Source of the DNA: Pleodorina starrii
Taxonomy: Eukaryota > Chlorophyta > Chlorophyceae > Chlamydomonadales > Volvocaceae
Length of the DNA: 64,000 bases
Direction: 5' to 3'
Assembly: GCA_030267565.1 (NCBI GenBank)
Contig: BRXU01000029.1
Coordinates: 257,501 to 321,500, forward strand
The first letter of the stretch is position 1. Every line of letters starts with the position of its first letter. The position numbers and the translations under genes are program-made. Of the stretch, positions 42,305 through 55,212 are shown piece by piece. The notes below the pieces were generated by a model. That model was not told the origin of the DNA. It worked only from the letters and a program-made list of their open reading frames with translations, and made no database searches.

Positions 42305-45300
42305 CTACGTCGGGATCGCGCCGGGGAGGATCAGCGGCGAATCGGCGGCGCCACCGCGGCGCCCCTCACCGACCCACGGGTCACAACTATCGCTACCGCC
42401 GCCGCCGCCACCGCCGCCCGCCCTCATGCTGCCGACGCGAGCCGCCCGCCCCTCGCGTCGGCTGGCGCTGCGCGCCATCAGGCACGGCGACGGTGACGGC
42501 GGCGGCAACGCCGCCACGCGTCCCGGCTGACGCCGCCGCCCGCTTGACGTACGTTCCCTGGAGAAAGGCCGCGCCGCCGCGGCCGCGGCGCCGCAGCTTG
42601 CGTAGGAACTCCCTAGGGCGCTGCGCGCAGCGGCAGCGGCGGCGGCGGCGGAGCCGCCGTCAGCCGACGTCTCCGTCGCCGCTCGGGCCGCCAGCGATCT
42701 TGCAGACCAAGGGCGAGGGCTTTGTTGCTGCTGGTGGTGCTGGTGGTGCTGGTGGTGGTGGTTGCGGTTGTGATGGTGGTGATGCAACGCCCCAGGGCCG
42801 GCACCGCTGCAGGGAGTCACCACGCCCCTCGAGAGGCGGTCCCCGCCGGCGGCAGCGGCAGCGGCAGCGGCAGCGCTGGCGGCGCCACCACAGCTAGCCT
42901 CCGCCACCGGGCCTGCCGCCACATCCGCCGCCGCGTCAGCGGGCAAGCCCTCGGCGTCGGTGAGAGGGCCCGGGACCGGGCCGGCCTCATCCTCAGCTTC
43001 GATCTCCGCCGCAGCGACGGCGGCGGCGGCGGCGGTCGAGCTGGCGGTGGATGAAGCGAACCCGGCGAAGCTCTGACGGCCACATGCCTCAATCTCCATC
43101 TCCATCTCCAGCGCCTCCGCCTCCGCCTCCTCCTCCGCCGCCAAGTTGGCGGCCTCGTCCACCGGCGGTAACGGCGATCGTACAGCTGCGGCGCCGTCGC
43201 CGTCGCCGCCGCCGCCCCCGCGCTCGTCGATCCAATCCGCTAGGCTGTTGGCCAGAAAGGTCGACGCCACGGCGGTCAAGGCGGCGGCCCCCCCGTCAGC
43301 ACCGCTGACACCCCCGGCGGCGGCGTCCTCGCCTCCGCCTCCGCTGCTGCTTCGGGCCGACGCGCCGGCGCTGCTGGAGCCGGCGCCGTCGATGCCACCG
43401 CCGCTGCCGCCGTTGACGCTGCTCCCGCCGCCGCTGCTCACCCGGGGCTGCAAAGAACTCCCGCCGTCCGCCTCCGCTGCCGCTGCCTCCGCCGCCGCGC
43501 CTCCGCCGCCACTACTCCCCTCCCGCTGGGCCACCTCCGCCACGTCATCGTACGACACCACTTCCCCGGGCAGCGGCGGCGGCGGCCCCGGCTCCGGCGC
43601 CTCCGCTGCCGGCCGCTCTTCCGCCACATCACCCCCGCTACTCCCCTCCCGCCGTACCACCACCCCCGCCGCCGTCGCTGCCGCCGCCGCCGCCGTCGCC
43701 CGCCCCGCCAACGGGTGCGGATCCAGCAGCACCGGCGGCGTCCCCAGCCGGCCGCTGCCGCCGCCGCTACCGCTGCCGCTGGACATCCGCCGCCGCTGCG
43801 CCTCCGCCTCCGCCGCCGCGTCCGCCGCCGCCGCCAGCGCCGCCGCCGCCGCCTCTATGGCGGCGTCGGCGGAGGTATGTCCCTCCTCGTCGCCCTCCAC
43901 AATGTTGTCCAGGGAGGGTTGCACGGGGCCGGTCCCAGGCGCGAAGCGGCGGCCCAAGGGCGACTTGCCGGGGGAGGCCAGCGGGGCCACCACACGCGCG
44001 CTGGCGATGATCCTGTGCGAGTGATTGGAGGCGTAGTGTGAACGAATGGGGGCGGGCTAGAAATTATTCTAATTAGATATAATGCTCTAATGGAGCTGCA
44101 ACCCCAGGGCGGGCGGAGGGATAAATATAGAGGGGATGGTATGAGAAAGGCAGAAAACGCACCCATACACACACGCTCACACCCACACCCACACCCACAC
44201 ACAGGCGCGAACACATACCGGTACAGGCACCGCCTTGCCAGCCAAGCACTCCGTCTCCTTCCCTCACCCCTGTCCAGTCCACCACTCACCCCTGCGGCCC
44301 CCCCACCGCCCCTGTTCCGCTCGCCTAACGCTGTCTCCGACCCAATCGATGCGGTACCGGTACCTCCTTGTTTTCCCGTGTTTTGCCTCACTGTCCAGTC
44401 CGCCACTCACCCCTGCGGCCCCCTCACCACCCTTAATTTCCCTTTGCCTCACGGTCCAGTCCACCACTCACCCCTGCGCCTCCTCCACAGTAAACGTGCG
44501 CATGAAGCTGCCCCGCTCCACCTGGTCGATCTTGGACGAGCAGATCGGGCAGCCGTACCCGCGAGCCATAAGGCCCTCCGCGCAGGACACGCACAGCGCG
44601 GCGTGCATGCAGGGACGCAGTCGGCACTCTGAGGGACGGCGGGGGGGGGGGGCAACCGGAGGTGGAGGCGTGGGGGTGGGGTTAGGGGTTGGGGTGGGGG
44701 TGGCGGCGGAGAGACGGACGGATGGGGAGCGTTGGGGAGTAAGATTCAATACCGCAGCGGAAGGACGTGGCGAACGTTGGCGAGGGAGCTAATCCACGAA
44801 AGGGGGAGGGAAGCGGGGCGCTGGGTCGGCTTCGCCCTCGTCCGCATGCCACTTTCCCGTTAACTCTCCGCCCAGCCTAACCCCGGCCCCCTTCAAGCTC
44901 CAAGAGATGGGCCCCCGCTGGTGACAGCTGGATAGATGGGCCCCCGCTGGTGACAGCTGGATAGATGGGCCCCCGCTGGTGACGCCCCACTCCCCCCCCC
45001 GTCTCCTCGAACTGAGGTTCACATGCCCAGGTAGCCCTCTCGCGCACCTCGCTCCGAATCCATGCACACCATGCACAGCTTCCGGACCGACGGCGATGGA
45101 GTCGATTTGGGCGTGTCCATGCCGGCAAAGGCATCCTCCTCCTCGCCCGACCCCGTCGTGTTGACCGACCGGGGGGTACCAACACCGCCACCACCGGCAA
45201 CGCCGCCGCCGCCGCCGGCGGCCGCGCAAGCCTGCGCTTTGCGCACCTGCGCCTTCAGCGCCTTGACCTGAGCGTTCTCTGCGGCGCGAGGGGGAGGGGA

Positions 45301-46939
45301 GGGGATGGGGGGAGGGGACGGGAGGGGGGTAAAAGAAATCGGAGAGAGGGGAAAGGGGACCAGGGGAGGCGGCGGGAGGCAACCACAACGCTGAGAAGGA
45401 AGATTGTGGCGCGAGGGTCAGGCAGGCAGGCAGGCAGGCGGGCAGGCGGGGGCGGGGGGGAGGGACATCGCCTGGCCGTGGACAGGGGCGTGGGCGTGCC
45501 CGAGTCGGGACATCCAGTGAGCCCGTCAGACGCGTGCGCCGCCGCCTTGCTGCAATCCCCCCTCCGAGTTCCGAACGTTAACCGTATGGCCGTCCCGAGT
45601 TGGCTTCCTCCCCAACCCCGACCCAACCCCTCCGCCCAACCCAGCCCAGCCCGGCCGCCACTCGTCTCCCGCCCCGGATTATCCCGCCGCCCCCGCCGCC
45701 CCCGCAGCAGCCAACCCCACTGGCCTCGCCGGCGCCCCTGCCCCGCCTCCCGCCTTCACCGCTGCCCCACTGCCCTCAGCCAACCCCCAGCTGCCCCCAG
45801 CTACCCCCCGCTCCCTCCCGGGTGGGCCCTCGCACCTGGATCCAGCCGCTCCGCCTCCCGTGCATCCTGCAGCGCCTCGCCGTACTGCCGTAGAGCCATG
45901 CGCGCGTGGCAGCGCTGCATGTAGGCCTGACGACACGTCGCAGCCGGGCGGGGGGACCGGGGGGGACAGGGGGGTAGGTAAGAACACCTAGCCGCAGCCA
46001 AGGGACAGGGAACTGGGGAGGGACGGGTGCGGGGGAGGGAACAGCGCGCATCGACGCCCAAAGAACTGCACGCAAACCCACCCACCCCAACCCCTCGCAC
46101 ATACATACACACACACGGGCCCGTCAGCAGCCCCACATGTGGCAAGCGCCCCACTCCTCCGCCGTGCGGCGCTTTCCACCTGGCCACCTGGCCACGCACC
46201 ACCGCACGCAGGCGCTTTCCACCTGGCCACCTGGCCACGCACCACCGCACGCAGGCGCTTTCCACCTGGCCACCTGGCCACGCACCACCGCACGCAGGCG
46301 CTTTCCACCTGGCCACCTGGCCACGCACCACCGCACGCAGGCGCGAACCACCAAGGTGCGCGGAACGCCGCGGCGCACCTCGCCACAGCAGCCCAGCCCC
46401 CAGCCCCACCCCCTCACCACTGCGTTGCGTTCCCTCGTCCCGGGCCGTTCTCTATTACCCCGCCACCCACTTGTATGAGGTTGCCCTGCAGCTGCAGCGC
46501 CATTGTGTAATCCCCCACAGCCAGGGAATAGTCCCGCTGCTCCAGACGCACGTTGCCGCGCTCCAGATAGGCTGGGGCGAGACATGAGATGAGATGGGAC
46601 GAGATATGAGACGAGTTGGGACGAGATGGGAGACGAGATGGGACGAGATGGGAGACGAGCTGGGACAAGATGGGATCAGATGAGATTAGACGAGGCCAGC
46701 ACCCCACCCGTCCATCACCCCTCTTCGTGGCCGCCCCTCTCTCGTGGCCGCCTCCCTTGCGGCCGCCTCTCACCTCTCGCGGCCCCCCCCCCTCTCACCT
46801 CTCGCGTATGTGGGCCAGGTGGCGATGGTGGCGTTCAGCTCCTTGAGCGCCTCCGCCACCTTGCCGGCGGCCAGGTAGGCCTGGCCCCGCAGCAGCCGAG
46901 AGTCGGGCGTCACGGGCTGGGGCTTGGAGGCTTGGGGCC
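42305..46939 (-). CDS. TPR and RING-finger protein (putative E3 ligase), 5' end missing
   Basis: Predicted minus-strand exons: 46939-46799, 46571-46471, 45926-45836, 45278-45048, 44628-44472, 44012-42305, with matching phases (1,1,0,1,1,2); at least 808 aa. The first three exons each encode a TPR-like helix pair (RGQAYLAAGKVAEALKELNA, YLERGNVRLEQRDYSLAVGD, AYMQRCHARMALRQYGEALQ). A short coiled segment (ENAQVKALKAQVRKAQ) precedes a C3HC4 RING split by an intron: CMVCMDSER / ECRLRPCMHAALCVSCA...CPIC. The last exon encodes ~570 residues of low-complexity Ala/Gly/Ser/Glu sequence with a His/Gln-rich run. Likely a ubiquitin ligase that recruits partners through TPRs. The start codon lies upstream of 46939 and I could not place it. 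Confidence 0.75.
44906..44983. repeat. 29-bp intronic tandem repeat
   Basis: The unit gatgggcccccgctggtgac (+agctggata) begins at 44906, 44935 and 44964, inside the intron that splits the RING domain. Confidence 0.9.
46169..46340. repeat. 43-bp intronic tandem repeat, four copies
   Basis: Four near-identical copies of a 43-bp unit starting gcgctttccacctggccacc, inside the intron between the second and third TPR exons. Confidence 0.92.
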
Positions 46940-49515
46940 CTGCACAGAGCGGCCAGCGGCGGCGGGGGGGGCGAAACAGGGGTGGGGCAATGCGGCGGCG
47001 GCGGCGGTAGGCGGCGGTAGGACCCAGAGGAGTCGCTTCCCCTCTTCCCTTCTTGCCAGTCAGCTTGCCTCTTTGAACTGTGGACATATGAAGCGTATGA
47101 GCTGTTACGGTACACAGTGCCCGTCCCCCCCTGCCTCCAGCGCCGTTGGGCCCCATCCGGCCCTCCCACGCTACGGGCTCCGGTTCCATTCTCCCCTGGC
47201 CGGCCCTGTCCTGTTCTGCCCTGTCCTGTTCTCCCCTGACCGACCCTGTCCTGCCCTGTTCTGTTCTCCCCTGACTGGCCCTGTCCTGTCCTGTTCTATT
47301 CTGCCAATGGCAGGGTCGGTTCGGCCTCTGCGGCCTGTGCTGCACTGCCCCCGCTGCTGCTCGGGTCGACTCTGCCGCTTGCAAGGGAAGGAGTGGGGCG
47401 CTCCGTCTGTCGGCCTCCTAAGTGGAGTGGGCTCCTAAGTGTCTGTTGCAAGGGAAGGAGTGGGCTCCTAAGTGGAGTGGGCTCCTATGTGTCTGTCGAC
47501 GGTGCGACGGAGGCCAGGGAGACCGAGCGAGCGACGGAGGCACGGGCATCGGGCCTTCCCCAGGGGACGGGGACCGGGGGCCGGGACCGGGACCGGGGGG
47601 CAGTGCCGAAACACCCACGCCCCGTGAGGTGCGGGTTTCTTCCCCCGCCCCCCGAACCCATCTGGGTTGGCTTCCCGGGAAGGTCGCCAGGACTCGGGGC
47701 TGAGGTCTCCCCGCAGGCCGTGAAGAAGGGGCGGGAGGGGTTTCCGCTCTCACGTCGCCGCGGCGGTCCGATGTGTGCGTCCCTCCGTGCCACCCGGGAA
47801 GCAGCCCAACCCTGACCTGCCCGGCCCCGCTGCGGCCGCCTCAGCTCTCCCCCGGTCCCCCGTCCCCGGAGCCTTCCCTGGAGCCCAGACGAGCCTTCCC
47901 TGGAGCCCAGCAGCACGCGCAGCGCAGCCCAGCCCGACCCAGCCCGGCGCGTGCTCCCCGACGCCAATGCCGCACCCAGAGCCTCCAGTCCATCCCGTGT
48001 TTCAGCCCTCCACCCCGGTTCAGCCCTGGGTGCCCCCAGGCCTCCACGCCCTGGGTGGCCCTGTTTCCCGTGCAACACGTGGCCACGAGCCCATGCCCAG
48101 TACATCGCTGGCGTAACGGATATATAGGCCCCCAGACGAACGACCAGGCGAATTGACTCGCCCGACTACGGCTTGTGCACTACAGGCCCCCCCCCGTGCG
48201 CTGCACAGCCCTGCCTGCCCTTCACAAGGCGGTCCCAGCTCAGTAGCTGGATGTGACCCCATAAGTAAGCGTCATTACGCAAGCCATGGGGCGCATATCG
48301 CTTAGCAGTGTCCGCCTGAACAGTATGAGGTCCGCTTAGTCATGGCTGAACCCATCGTGCCGAGCAGCAGCAGCCCCCGTGTTGCTTTCCCCTCTCGGTG
48401 GCCGCCGTTTCTGCGTGCAGACCCTCTAACGACTGCCGCTCCCACGTGCGCCCTCAAGGCGACTAGCCATTCCCATTGCTGGTTGTCGCCATGCGCCGGT
48501 GTGGCCTAGTGAACAAAGTCGCATAGACACCCAACGGGATTGGCAACGACATAGCACGAACTACATCTTCTGGCCCCCCTGATAAGGCGCTGGCGTTAAG
48601 GGTCCCTGAAACCCTGACGACAGTTTCTCTTCACACGCACGTATGACCGGGAGAGAAGCACGTTGAACAGGTAGGAATTACACAGCACAAACACGACATG
48701 ATAAAATAGGTAGGCATCGAATTTAAGGGACAAGCCGGTCACACCGCATTATACGACTCTCCGCACCTTGCTGAGACCCTTGCGCCGCTTCGTTTGGGAG
48801 AGCTGCATGAATAGATGAGCTGCAACCCATGACTGAGCCTCCAGCTAAAATTGGGGATACACGTCAGGGCGCCGGCGGAATGCGCGGAGAAGTCAGGAAA
48901 TGTCGCCGACGCCCAGGCTGAAAGCCCACGTGTCACCAGCCTATATGAAGAGGATGACCTGTCGACGAATCTTCCATTTCCGCTGAGCCCAAATATGACA
49001 AAGGCTCCAACACGCTCAACCGAACTGAGCACACGGCAACCAGCGCCGTTCAGAAGCGTGGTCGATAAAGGTTTTTGGCGCCCGTTTGGTGATAAAATCG
49101 ATGTGATTATATTAGAAGGTGTGTTAACCGTGTTGAATGGAATCGCAGGTCCGTGACAGTAAACCTAGCAACTAGTTCGCACGTGCCGTCGGTAGCTAAG
49201 GAGTCCCGAGCATGATAAGTATATGCTAAAATCTGCGACCAAACGGTGTAACGCCGTATGCTTCGACATGGTCAAGTCGACGCGAACGGATTTCCCGTAC
49301 AAGCTAGCGGACCGCTCAAGAGACCGCTCCACAAGAGTGGCAATGCAGCTGCAGCGTGTCATCCTCGTTATGTTTCCTAGCTGCACGAAACTCCCTACTG
49401 TTGTCACATTTCATCAGGCCGCAGGACCACACACCTGTCATCAGCGCATTCCGCGACGCAGGCCTACCGATACTTTATCGCTGTTCGCAGCTCCCAGCAA
49501 ACACACATCTCCTTC
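46940..49515. other. Unresolved region: 5' part of RING gene and upstream of fibrillin gene
   Basis: The left part must contain the first exon(s) and promoter of the minus-strand RING gene. A minus-strand frame beginning MEPEPVAWEGRMGP near 47185 is one candidate, but I found no donor of the required phase. The GC-rich frame around 47485-48105 has internal duplications and no recognisable domain. 48200-49500 is less GC-rich with no clear gene; its right end should hold the promoter of the fibrillin gene. Confidence 0.35.
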
Positions 49516-52500
49516 ATGAGGACCAGCACGCGTGTGCCCGCAGGAGCTCCAACCGCACCGCTTCTCCGGCCTCGCCGGCTGCCTGGCCGGTCCGCCCCGC
49601 CGAAGGCGACGAGCGGCGGGCCAACCGGGCAAGCCGCCCCCACCCCATCTACCTCACCTCCAAAATCCCCGCAAACAAATAACAATCAACAACGACAACA
49701 ACAACAACAGGAACAAAACCCACCACCATATTTTGACGGCGCTGTCGCCCGTGTGGAGCTCAAAGCTCGCCTGCGGCAGCTGGTCAGCAAGTGAGTGCAG
49801 AGCCGCCTTCCCTCCCTGGAGTGCGGGAGTGCAGCCCCCCTCCCTGGAGTGCGGGACTGCAGTACAGTGGCATCTGACGTCTGACGTGGCGCTGAGAGCG
49901 CAGCGACGTGCGCCGCCGCCGCCACACACGCGCCTCCATAGCCAATGCCGCCTCCATCCGCTGCAGTACCTGTACCGCCTTCCGCACCGTCGTCCCGTGT
50001 CATCGCTGTGGTCGCATCCGTATAACCGCAATTGCCGTACTCCAGTCGTCCAGTGTCATCCGCCCGCGCTGCCTCGGCCACCCACCCCACCCCATCTCCA
50101 CCCACATTTCCACGCAAACCCACACCCACACCACACACCTCTCCTCTGCCCCACCTGCCATGCTGGTGACCTGGCCCCCGTGTTTTCGCACCGAATACAC
50201 CCCTGTGTGCAACTGCACCTCCCCCCCCCTTCCGCCCCCCCTACCGCCGCTGCGGTATCTTCTTTTTACCCCACCGGCCCCACCGCCCCCACCGCCCCCA
50301 CTTGCTCTGATAATCTACCACCGAGTCCCCACACCCCTATCTTCGCCACTCCCGACCGCTCCAGTTTTGCTCCGGTTTCTCGTAAAAACAACCTAAATCA
50401 CCAAACCCTACAGTTCAAAACACACATCCTCTCCCCTCCCCGCCCCGTCCCGCCCCGCCCCGCTGCACCAGGGTGAACGCCGCGGTGCTGCCGGGTCCCG
50501 CGGACCTTGCAGCACTGGACGGCGTCATTCAGCGGCTGTGTGAGCTCAGCCCCACCCCCGACTCGGCCACATCCGACCTCATCAATGGCAGGTGAGGGGA
50601 GGGGAGGGGAGGGTAAAAGAAGATACCGCAGCGGAGAAGGAGACGGCGAGGGTAGGGGCGGTGAGGGGAGGGGAGGGGATCGGCTGGGTCTGGTCTCGCT
50701 CTTGCTTAGCTGGCTCTCATAAACAGGAAAAAGGGGAGAGAGGAGAGGCTTGGCGGGCGGCGTGGGAGGCGTCGGGGGCGTGGGAGGGGGGCATGCCGTT
50801 ACCTGCGGTTGCGGTTACAGTTGCGGATACGGTTGTGATGGCGGTTGCGATTGTGTGTGCCTGACGGCGTCCAGCAACCTGCGTGCGTTTTGCTTGCATG
50901 TACGGAAACGTTGCAGGTGGGTTTTGCTGTACACGGCCAGCAGTACGACACTCCCGAGGGCGGCAGCGGCAGCGGCAGTAGCATCCCCGTCGTCCCGTCT
51001 CCCTGGATCCCCCGCTGGGGGCGGCGGCGGCAGCGGCAGCAGCAGCGCCGGAGGCGGTGGCGCCTACGGCGGTGGCTACGGCAGCAGCGGATACGGCGGC
51101 GGCGGGGGTCTGGATGCCGCGCTGTCGCCGTTGCAGCTGGCTAATGACGTGGCATACCGCTTCTTTTATACGTAAGATACGGTACTGCGATGGTGTGTGT
51201 GGGTGGTGCATGTTGAGGGATTCCTTTACAGGTTACTGCGCTCTGCAAATCTGCTCTCTGGGAAAGACAACTGGCCCAAGTCGAGGCATGGGGTCAAGTA
51301 TACCCAAGAAAATATACCCAAGTCATGGCTGGGGGGTTGTGCAGTCATGGCTGGGGTGTTAAGTGAGGTGAGCGTGAATATGAGGTTATGCAACTGGTTG
51401 CAGGAAGTAGCAGGAGCCACCGACCTAGGGGTGGATTTTAGATCATCTTACCCACCGACCCACGGGTCACTCTCGCGCCGACCCACCGACCCACCGACCC
51501 ATGGGTCATCCTCGCAGCTACGTTCCCGTGCTGGCGGGCGCGGCGGTGGGCGCCCGCGGCGCGTCGTCCTCCGGCCCCGTCAAGCCGCGCGGCAACTTTC
51601 AGGTGCGTTTGGGAGGCGCATTTTGGAGGGGCAGGTTGACCGTTGGGCGTTGGCGAACTAACTAACCGCCATCGTGCCGGATGCCGCCCGGCGCTCGCGC
51701 GACGGTGTCCAGGGTGAGCGGGAGAGGGCGAGCAGAGCGGCACAACCCCCCAAAGTCACACCAAACTGACCCCCCCAATCCCTCGCGCCAACGTCGCCTC
51801 TGTGTTTCCCCTGGGGTTCGTGTCACCTTTCCCCCTCTTTCCCCCGGCTTCCCCCCACACATACCACACACACACGACAACGACGGCGGCTTCCTGGTGC
51901 TATTCGTTGGTATTCCCGGTCTCTTCGCCGCCCCCCATACATCCGCTGCGGCATTGCCTTTCTTACCCCCTATGGATGCCAGGCAGTCAAGCTTGCCAAC
52001 GCACGGGCCTTTGCCCGCACGCGAACGCCCCCGCTCCCCCTTGCCGCCAGCCCGTCAGCCACCATGCCAGTTTGGCACTGTCCTGTCTCGATACCGTACC
52101 TAACCGCATCCCCCGCCTCCCCTCCTTTCGTCGCCTGGGCTCCGTAGCTGCCACTCGTAACGCTTGCCCTCCCCCGGGTCGCTTGGCGGCACCCCCTTGT
52201 GGCTCCGGCCAGGGTTTTCAGGTTTTAGGGTTGTTTTAGGGTTTTTTTGCACTCTTAACCCCCGCCCCCTTCCGGGTCCATCGGCGGCAAACCCCCTTTT
52301 TGCGGCTCCGGTCAGGTCTTCGATACGCGGGCGGGGAGAGTGGAGAACCAAGCCAGGTACGTTGGCGGTTGGGAAGGTTGGCACGGTTGGGGCGGTTGGG
52401 GCCGCCGCAAGGACCCCTCGGGACGTGCACATACATGGCGCTCGGCCCTGGGGGCCCACCCCTCATCGGCCCTATAACCCAAAGCCCACCTAATCAGGAA

Positions 52501-54482
52501 GCTGTTCTATTTTATCCCCCACACTCGCCTCTCGTCGCTCGCGAGCGTCGCCTCCGTTCCGTCGCTGCAGTTTCGTATGTCGTACCCTCCCCTCGCCTCG
52601 CCTCGTCTCGCCTCGCCTCAGTTCCTGCGCTGCAGTTTTGGTTCTGTTCTGTTCTGAAGGTGCTCACCCCTGCCCGCCTCCCCCGCCCCCCCCGGCCCCC
52701 TCAGGTTCGAGGTGGGCGGCAGGCTCTGCTGCGTCAACGTCAACGGAACCGCGCAGGTCGTACAGGTACAGGGGAGGTCGTACAGGTACATGGAAGGGGT
52801 TGCATGAGTGCGGCAATGCGAGATTGGTACTGGTTGCAGCCACCAGGCACCACCCAGGGGTAACAAAGATACTGATTAAGCACTGAAAAAGGAGGGGGGG
52901 AGAGGGGAGAGTTGGATAAGTGGAGGCAGGTGGGTGTGGAGGCAGGTGGGTGCGGAGGTCCTTCACCCGACCTCTCCGCTGCATAGCCGCTGCCCGCTCC
53001 GTATCTCAGCACTCCGCTGTCCGCTCCGATCCGATCCGCTTCATCCATCCAGCCTCTTCACTCCCCTCCCCTCCCCTCCGTGGCCGCTCCTCCTCAGGGA
53101 CCCGTGGGTCGGTCCCGTCAGCGCCTCCGTGCCGTCTTCACGTCCTTCGATCTGCTGGTCGACGGGGAGCGCAGGTGGAGGCGGGGATGGACGGGGGAGG
53201 CGGGGGGCGGGGTGTGTGTGTATGCGTGCGTGCGTGTGTATGCGTGCGTATGTGGCCTTCCCACGTCCGCAGCAACCGCCTCCCACCCACCAGCTAGCCG
53301 CCCTACCTGTGCCCCATTTACAACGGTTTACGGCAGTGCGGACCTCGCGGCTGCCGCTGTGTACGGCAGTACGGACCGTACTGCCTGTCCCGTACTGCGC
53401 TCATACCTTTTGACTCCCCTGTGCTTTCCCCTCCCACTGTCACGTGTCTTGACACCGCCCTGCTGTTTTATCTTTTGTTGTGTTGTGTTGTTTTTTTGTG
53501 TTTTATTTTTTGCAGGCTGTCGCTCCCCTTGTCGCTGCTGAATCCGGTGGGTTGCGTGTCGGGGTAGGGGCATTGGTAATGCGTACGGCGGTGGGGTATT
53601 GCGTATTGGAGTACAGTACCCCGGGCTCGGGGAGGCGGAAAAGGTGGAAGTGAGAGCTGGGGCATGGGGGCGAGGGGTATCCACTGCTTGTTTGCATGAA
53701 TGAGTCAGAAGAGTGATTGCACAAATGATTGCGCCTTGGAGTGCAAAAGGCTCATGTGTTAATTTTACAACCTACCGGATCTGTGTTAAGCAAAGGCCTG
53801 ACCTAACCAATTAACAACCAGTTGCTTCCGTACTTCGCTTTTCCGTTTGCGTCCGTGTACTGCAGGTGGGCTTTGTTGACACGCCGTACTTGGACGACGA
53901 GGTAAGAGCCGGGCACCTCAAGTTTCTTTCGACCAGTTCCCTCGACTACCACCACCGTCGTACTTTCTCCGTACTGCTTCTGCGGCGTTCTACTCCCGTA
54001 CTACAGTACGTTTTAGTTCTCCGTACTGTCTGCTGCGCTGCTCCATTCCCGTTGCACCGAATGTTGTGGCGGCGTCCAAGGTCGAAGGTCGAAGGTTGAA
54101 GGTCGAAGGTCGAAGCAGGGGCCCGTGCGCCCTCGGCCCCCACCCCTCGACGGCCCCACCCCACCCCACCCCACCCCTACGGTTCCATCCGCGCGGGCTC
54201 CTCGCCTCATGCCTCGCGACCCCCGGGTCTCTTCCCGGTAGATTAGATTCAAGCAAACATTTTCCTCTTATGTCGCTCACGACCTTCGGTGTCTGCTACG
54301 GTACGGCACACGTGGAGAAACGGCTCGCCACTGGCCGGCTGGGTTTTCCGTACATCTTGGTTGTACTGCAGATCCGGATAAGTGTGGGAGACAAGGGCTC
54401 CGTCTTCATCGCCGCACGGGAGACAGCAGCGCGGGACGGCGACTGCTCCGGTGGCGGCGGTGGCGGCGGCGGCAGCCGCTGA
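49516..54482 (+). CDS. Plastid lipid-associated protein / fibrillin
   Basis: Predicted exons: 49516-49790, 50472-50591, 50917-51171, 51518-51602, 52316-52356, 52705-52765, 53098-53174, 53516-53546, 53866-53901, 54372-54482 (1092 nt, 363 aa), all phases consistent. The N-terminus (MRTSTRVPAGAPTAPLLRPR) resembles a chloroplast transit peptide and is followed by an N/Q-rich linker. The PAP/fibrillin domain starts near residue 80 (VELKARLRQLV), with SDLINGRWVLLYTASST, PRGNFQVFD, GRVENQARF and the C-terminal signature YLDDEIRISVGDKGSVFI. Fibrillins are lipocalin-like proteins of plastoglobules and thylakoids that bind lipophilic molecules. Oddities: a ~50-residue Gly/Ser/Tyr-rich insertion after LLYTASST and a Gly run at the C-terminus. 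An extra upstream exon is possible. Confidence 0.85.
52221..52247. repeat. TTTTAGGG-like telomeric motif in an intron
   Basis: GGTTTTAGGG TTGTTTTAGGG in the intron before the fifth exon of the fibrillin gene; TTTTAGGG is the Chlamydomonas telomere unit. Confidence 0.6.
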
Positions 54483-55212
54483 GGACGCGCGTTGCGGGAT
54501 GAAGCTGTACGACACATGTACGACGCCTGTACGACACCTGGTTCAGCGCATGCCGGGCGGCCCCTGGGCTGGAGGAACGCGCCGTTGGGCTGCTGCGGAT
54601 CTTGCTACTTGAGGGAGAGGAGAAGCGGAGGGTGGGAGCAGGGAAGGGAAGGGAAAGGGGGAGTGGGGCTGGCGGCCTGGCGCAGTATTGTATCGATTGC
54701 TGTCGATTGCGACGGCCCCGAGGTTGGGACAGCCATGTGACACATGTTGCCAGCCATTTACGGATCGTACACATGTAATGCCTTATGCCTCATGTATGAT
54801 CGACGCGCCGTTCGCCACCTGCAACGGTCCTCCTTGACGCCTTGCTTTGATTGAGCGAAGTGGGTGCACGCGACGTTGTGGTTGGCCTCTTGGCTGCCAT
54901 ATGCCGACATGCGCTAAAGTACGAATGTGGTTAAAAGTCGTTGATTAGGGTTTCACACGCTCGTCAGACACAGCTGCTCTCAGGCACAAAACTCGCTCGT
55001 AACGTTGAGATTCCAATTATGTTACCATTTTTCCATGGGGGCTACAAACTCGTTTACGTCGTCACGTTTTTGTTCCATCTAAAGTGTACATCAAATGCGT
55101 CCTTCAAATGGCCCCTATGCAATTACCGAAACCCTCAAGGTCATTGCCTTAGGGCTATACCTTGCAGAGGTTTAGGTTTAAGCTGAGTAGTTCCTAGTAC
55201 AGGTTTGATTGA
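54483..55212. other. Fibrillin 3' UTR and intergenic spacer
   Basis: The first ~300 bases are probably 3' UTR. The rest is relatively AT-rich with no coding frame I can support, and should contain the promoter of the next gene. Confidence 0.5.
54774..54778 (+). terminator. TGTAA poly(A) signal for the fibrillin gene
   Basis: TGTAA lies 292 bases after the fibrillin stop codon, in a context (acatgtaatgcc) and at a distance typical of volvocine genes. Confidence 0.6.

Noticed and set aside
43051..44024. Plus-strand Pro/Ala/Arg-rich frames opposite the RING gene tail
   Set aside because: They are antisense shadows of the Ala/Gly-rich exon; the minus-strand frame joins the RING exons with correct phases.
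47485..48105. Minus-strand frame of 206 codons upstream of the RING gene
   Set aside because: It contains internal DNA duplications and Gly/Arg-rich sequence, with no start or donor of the phase needed to join 46939.
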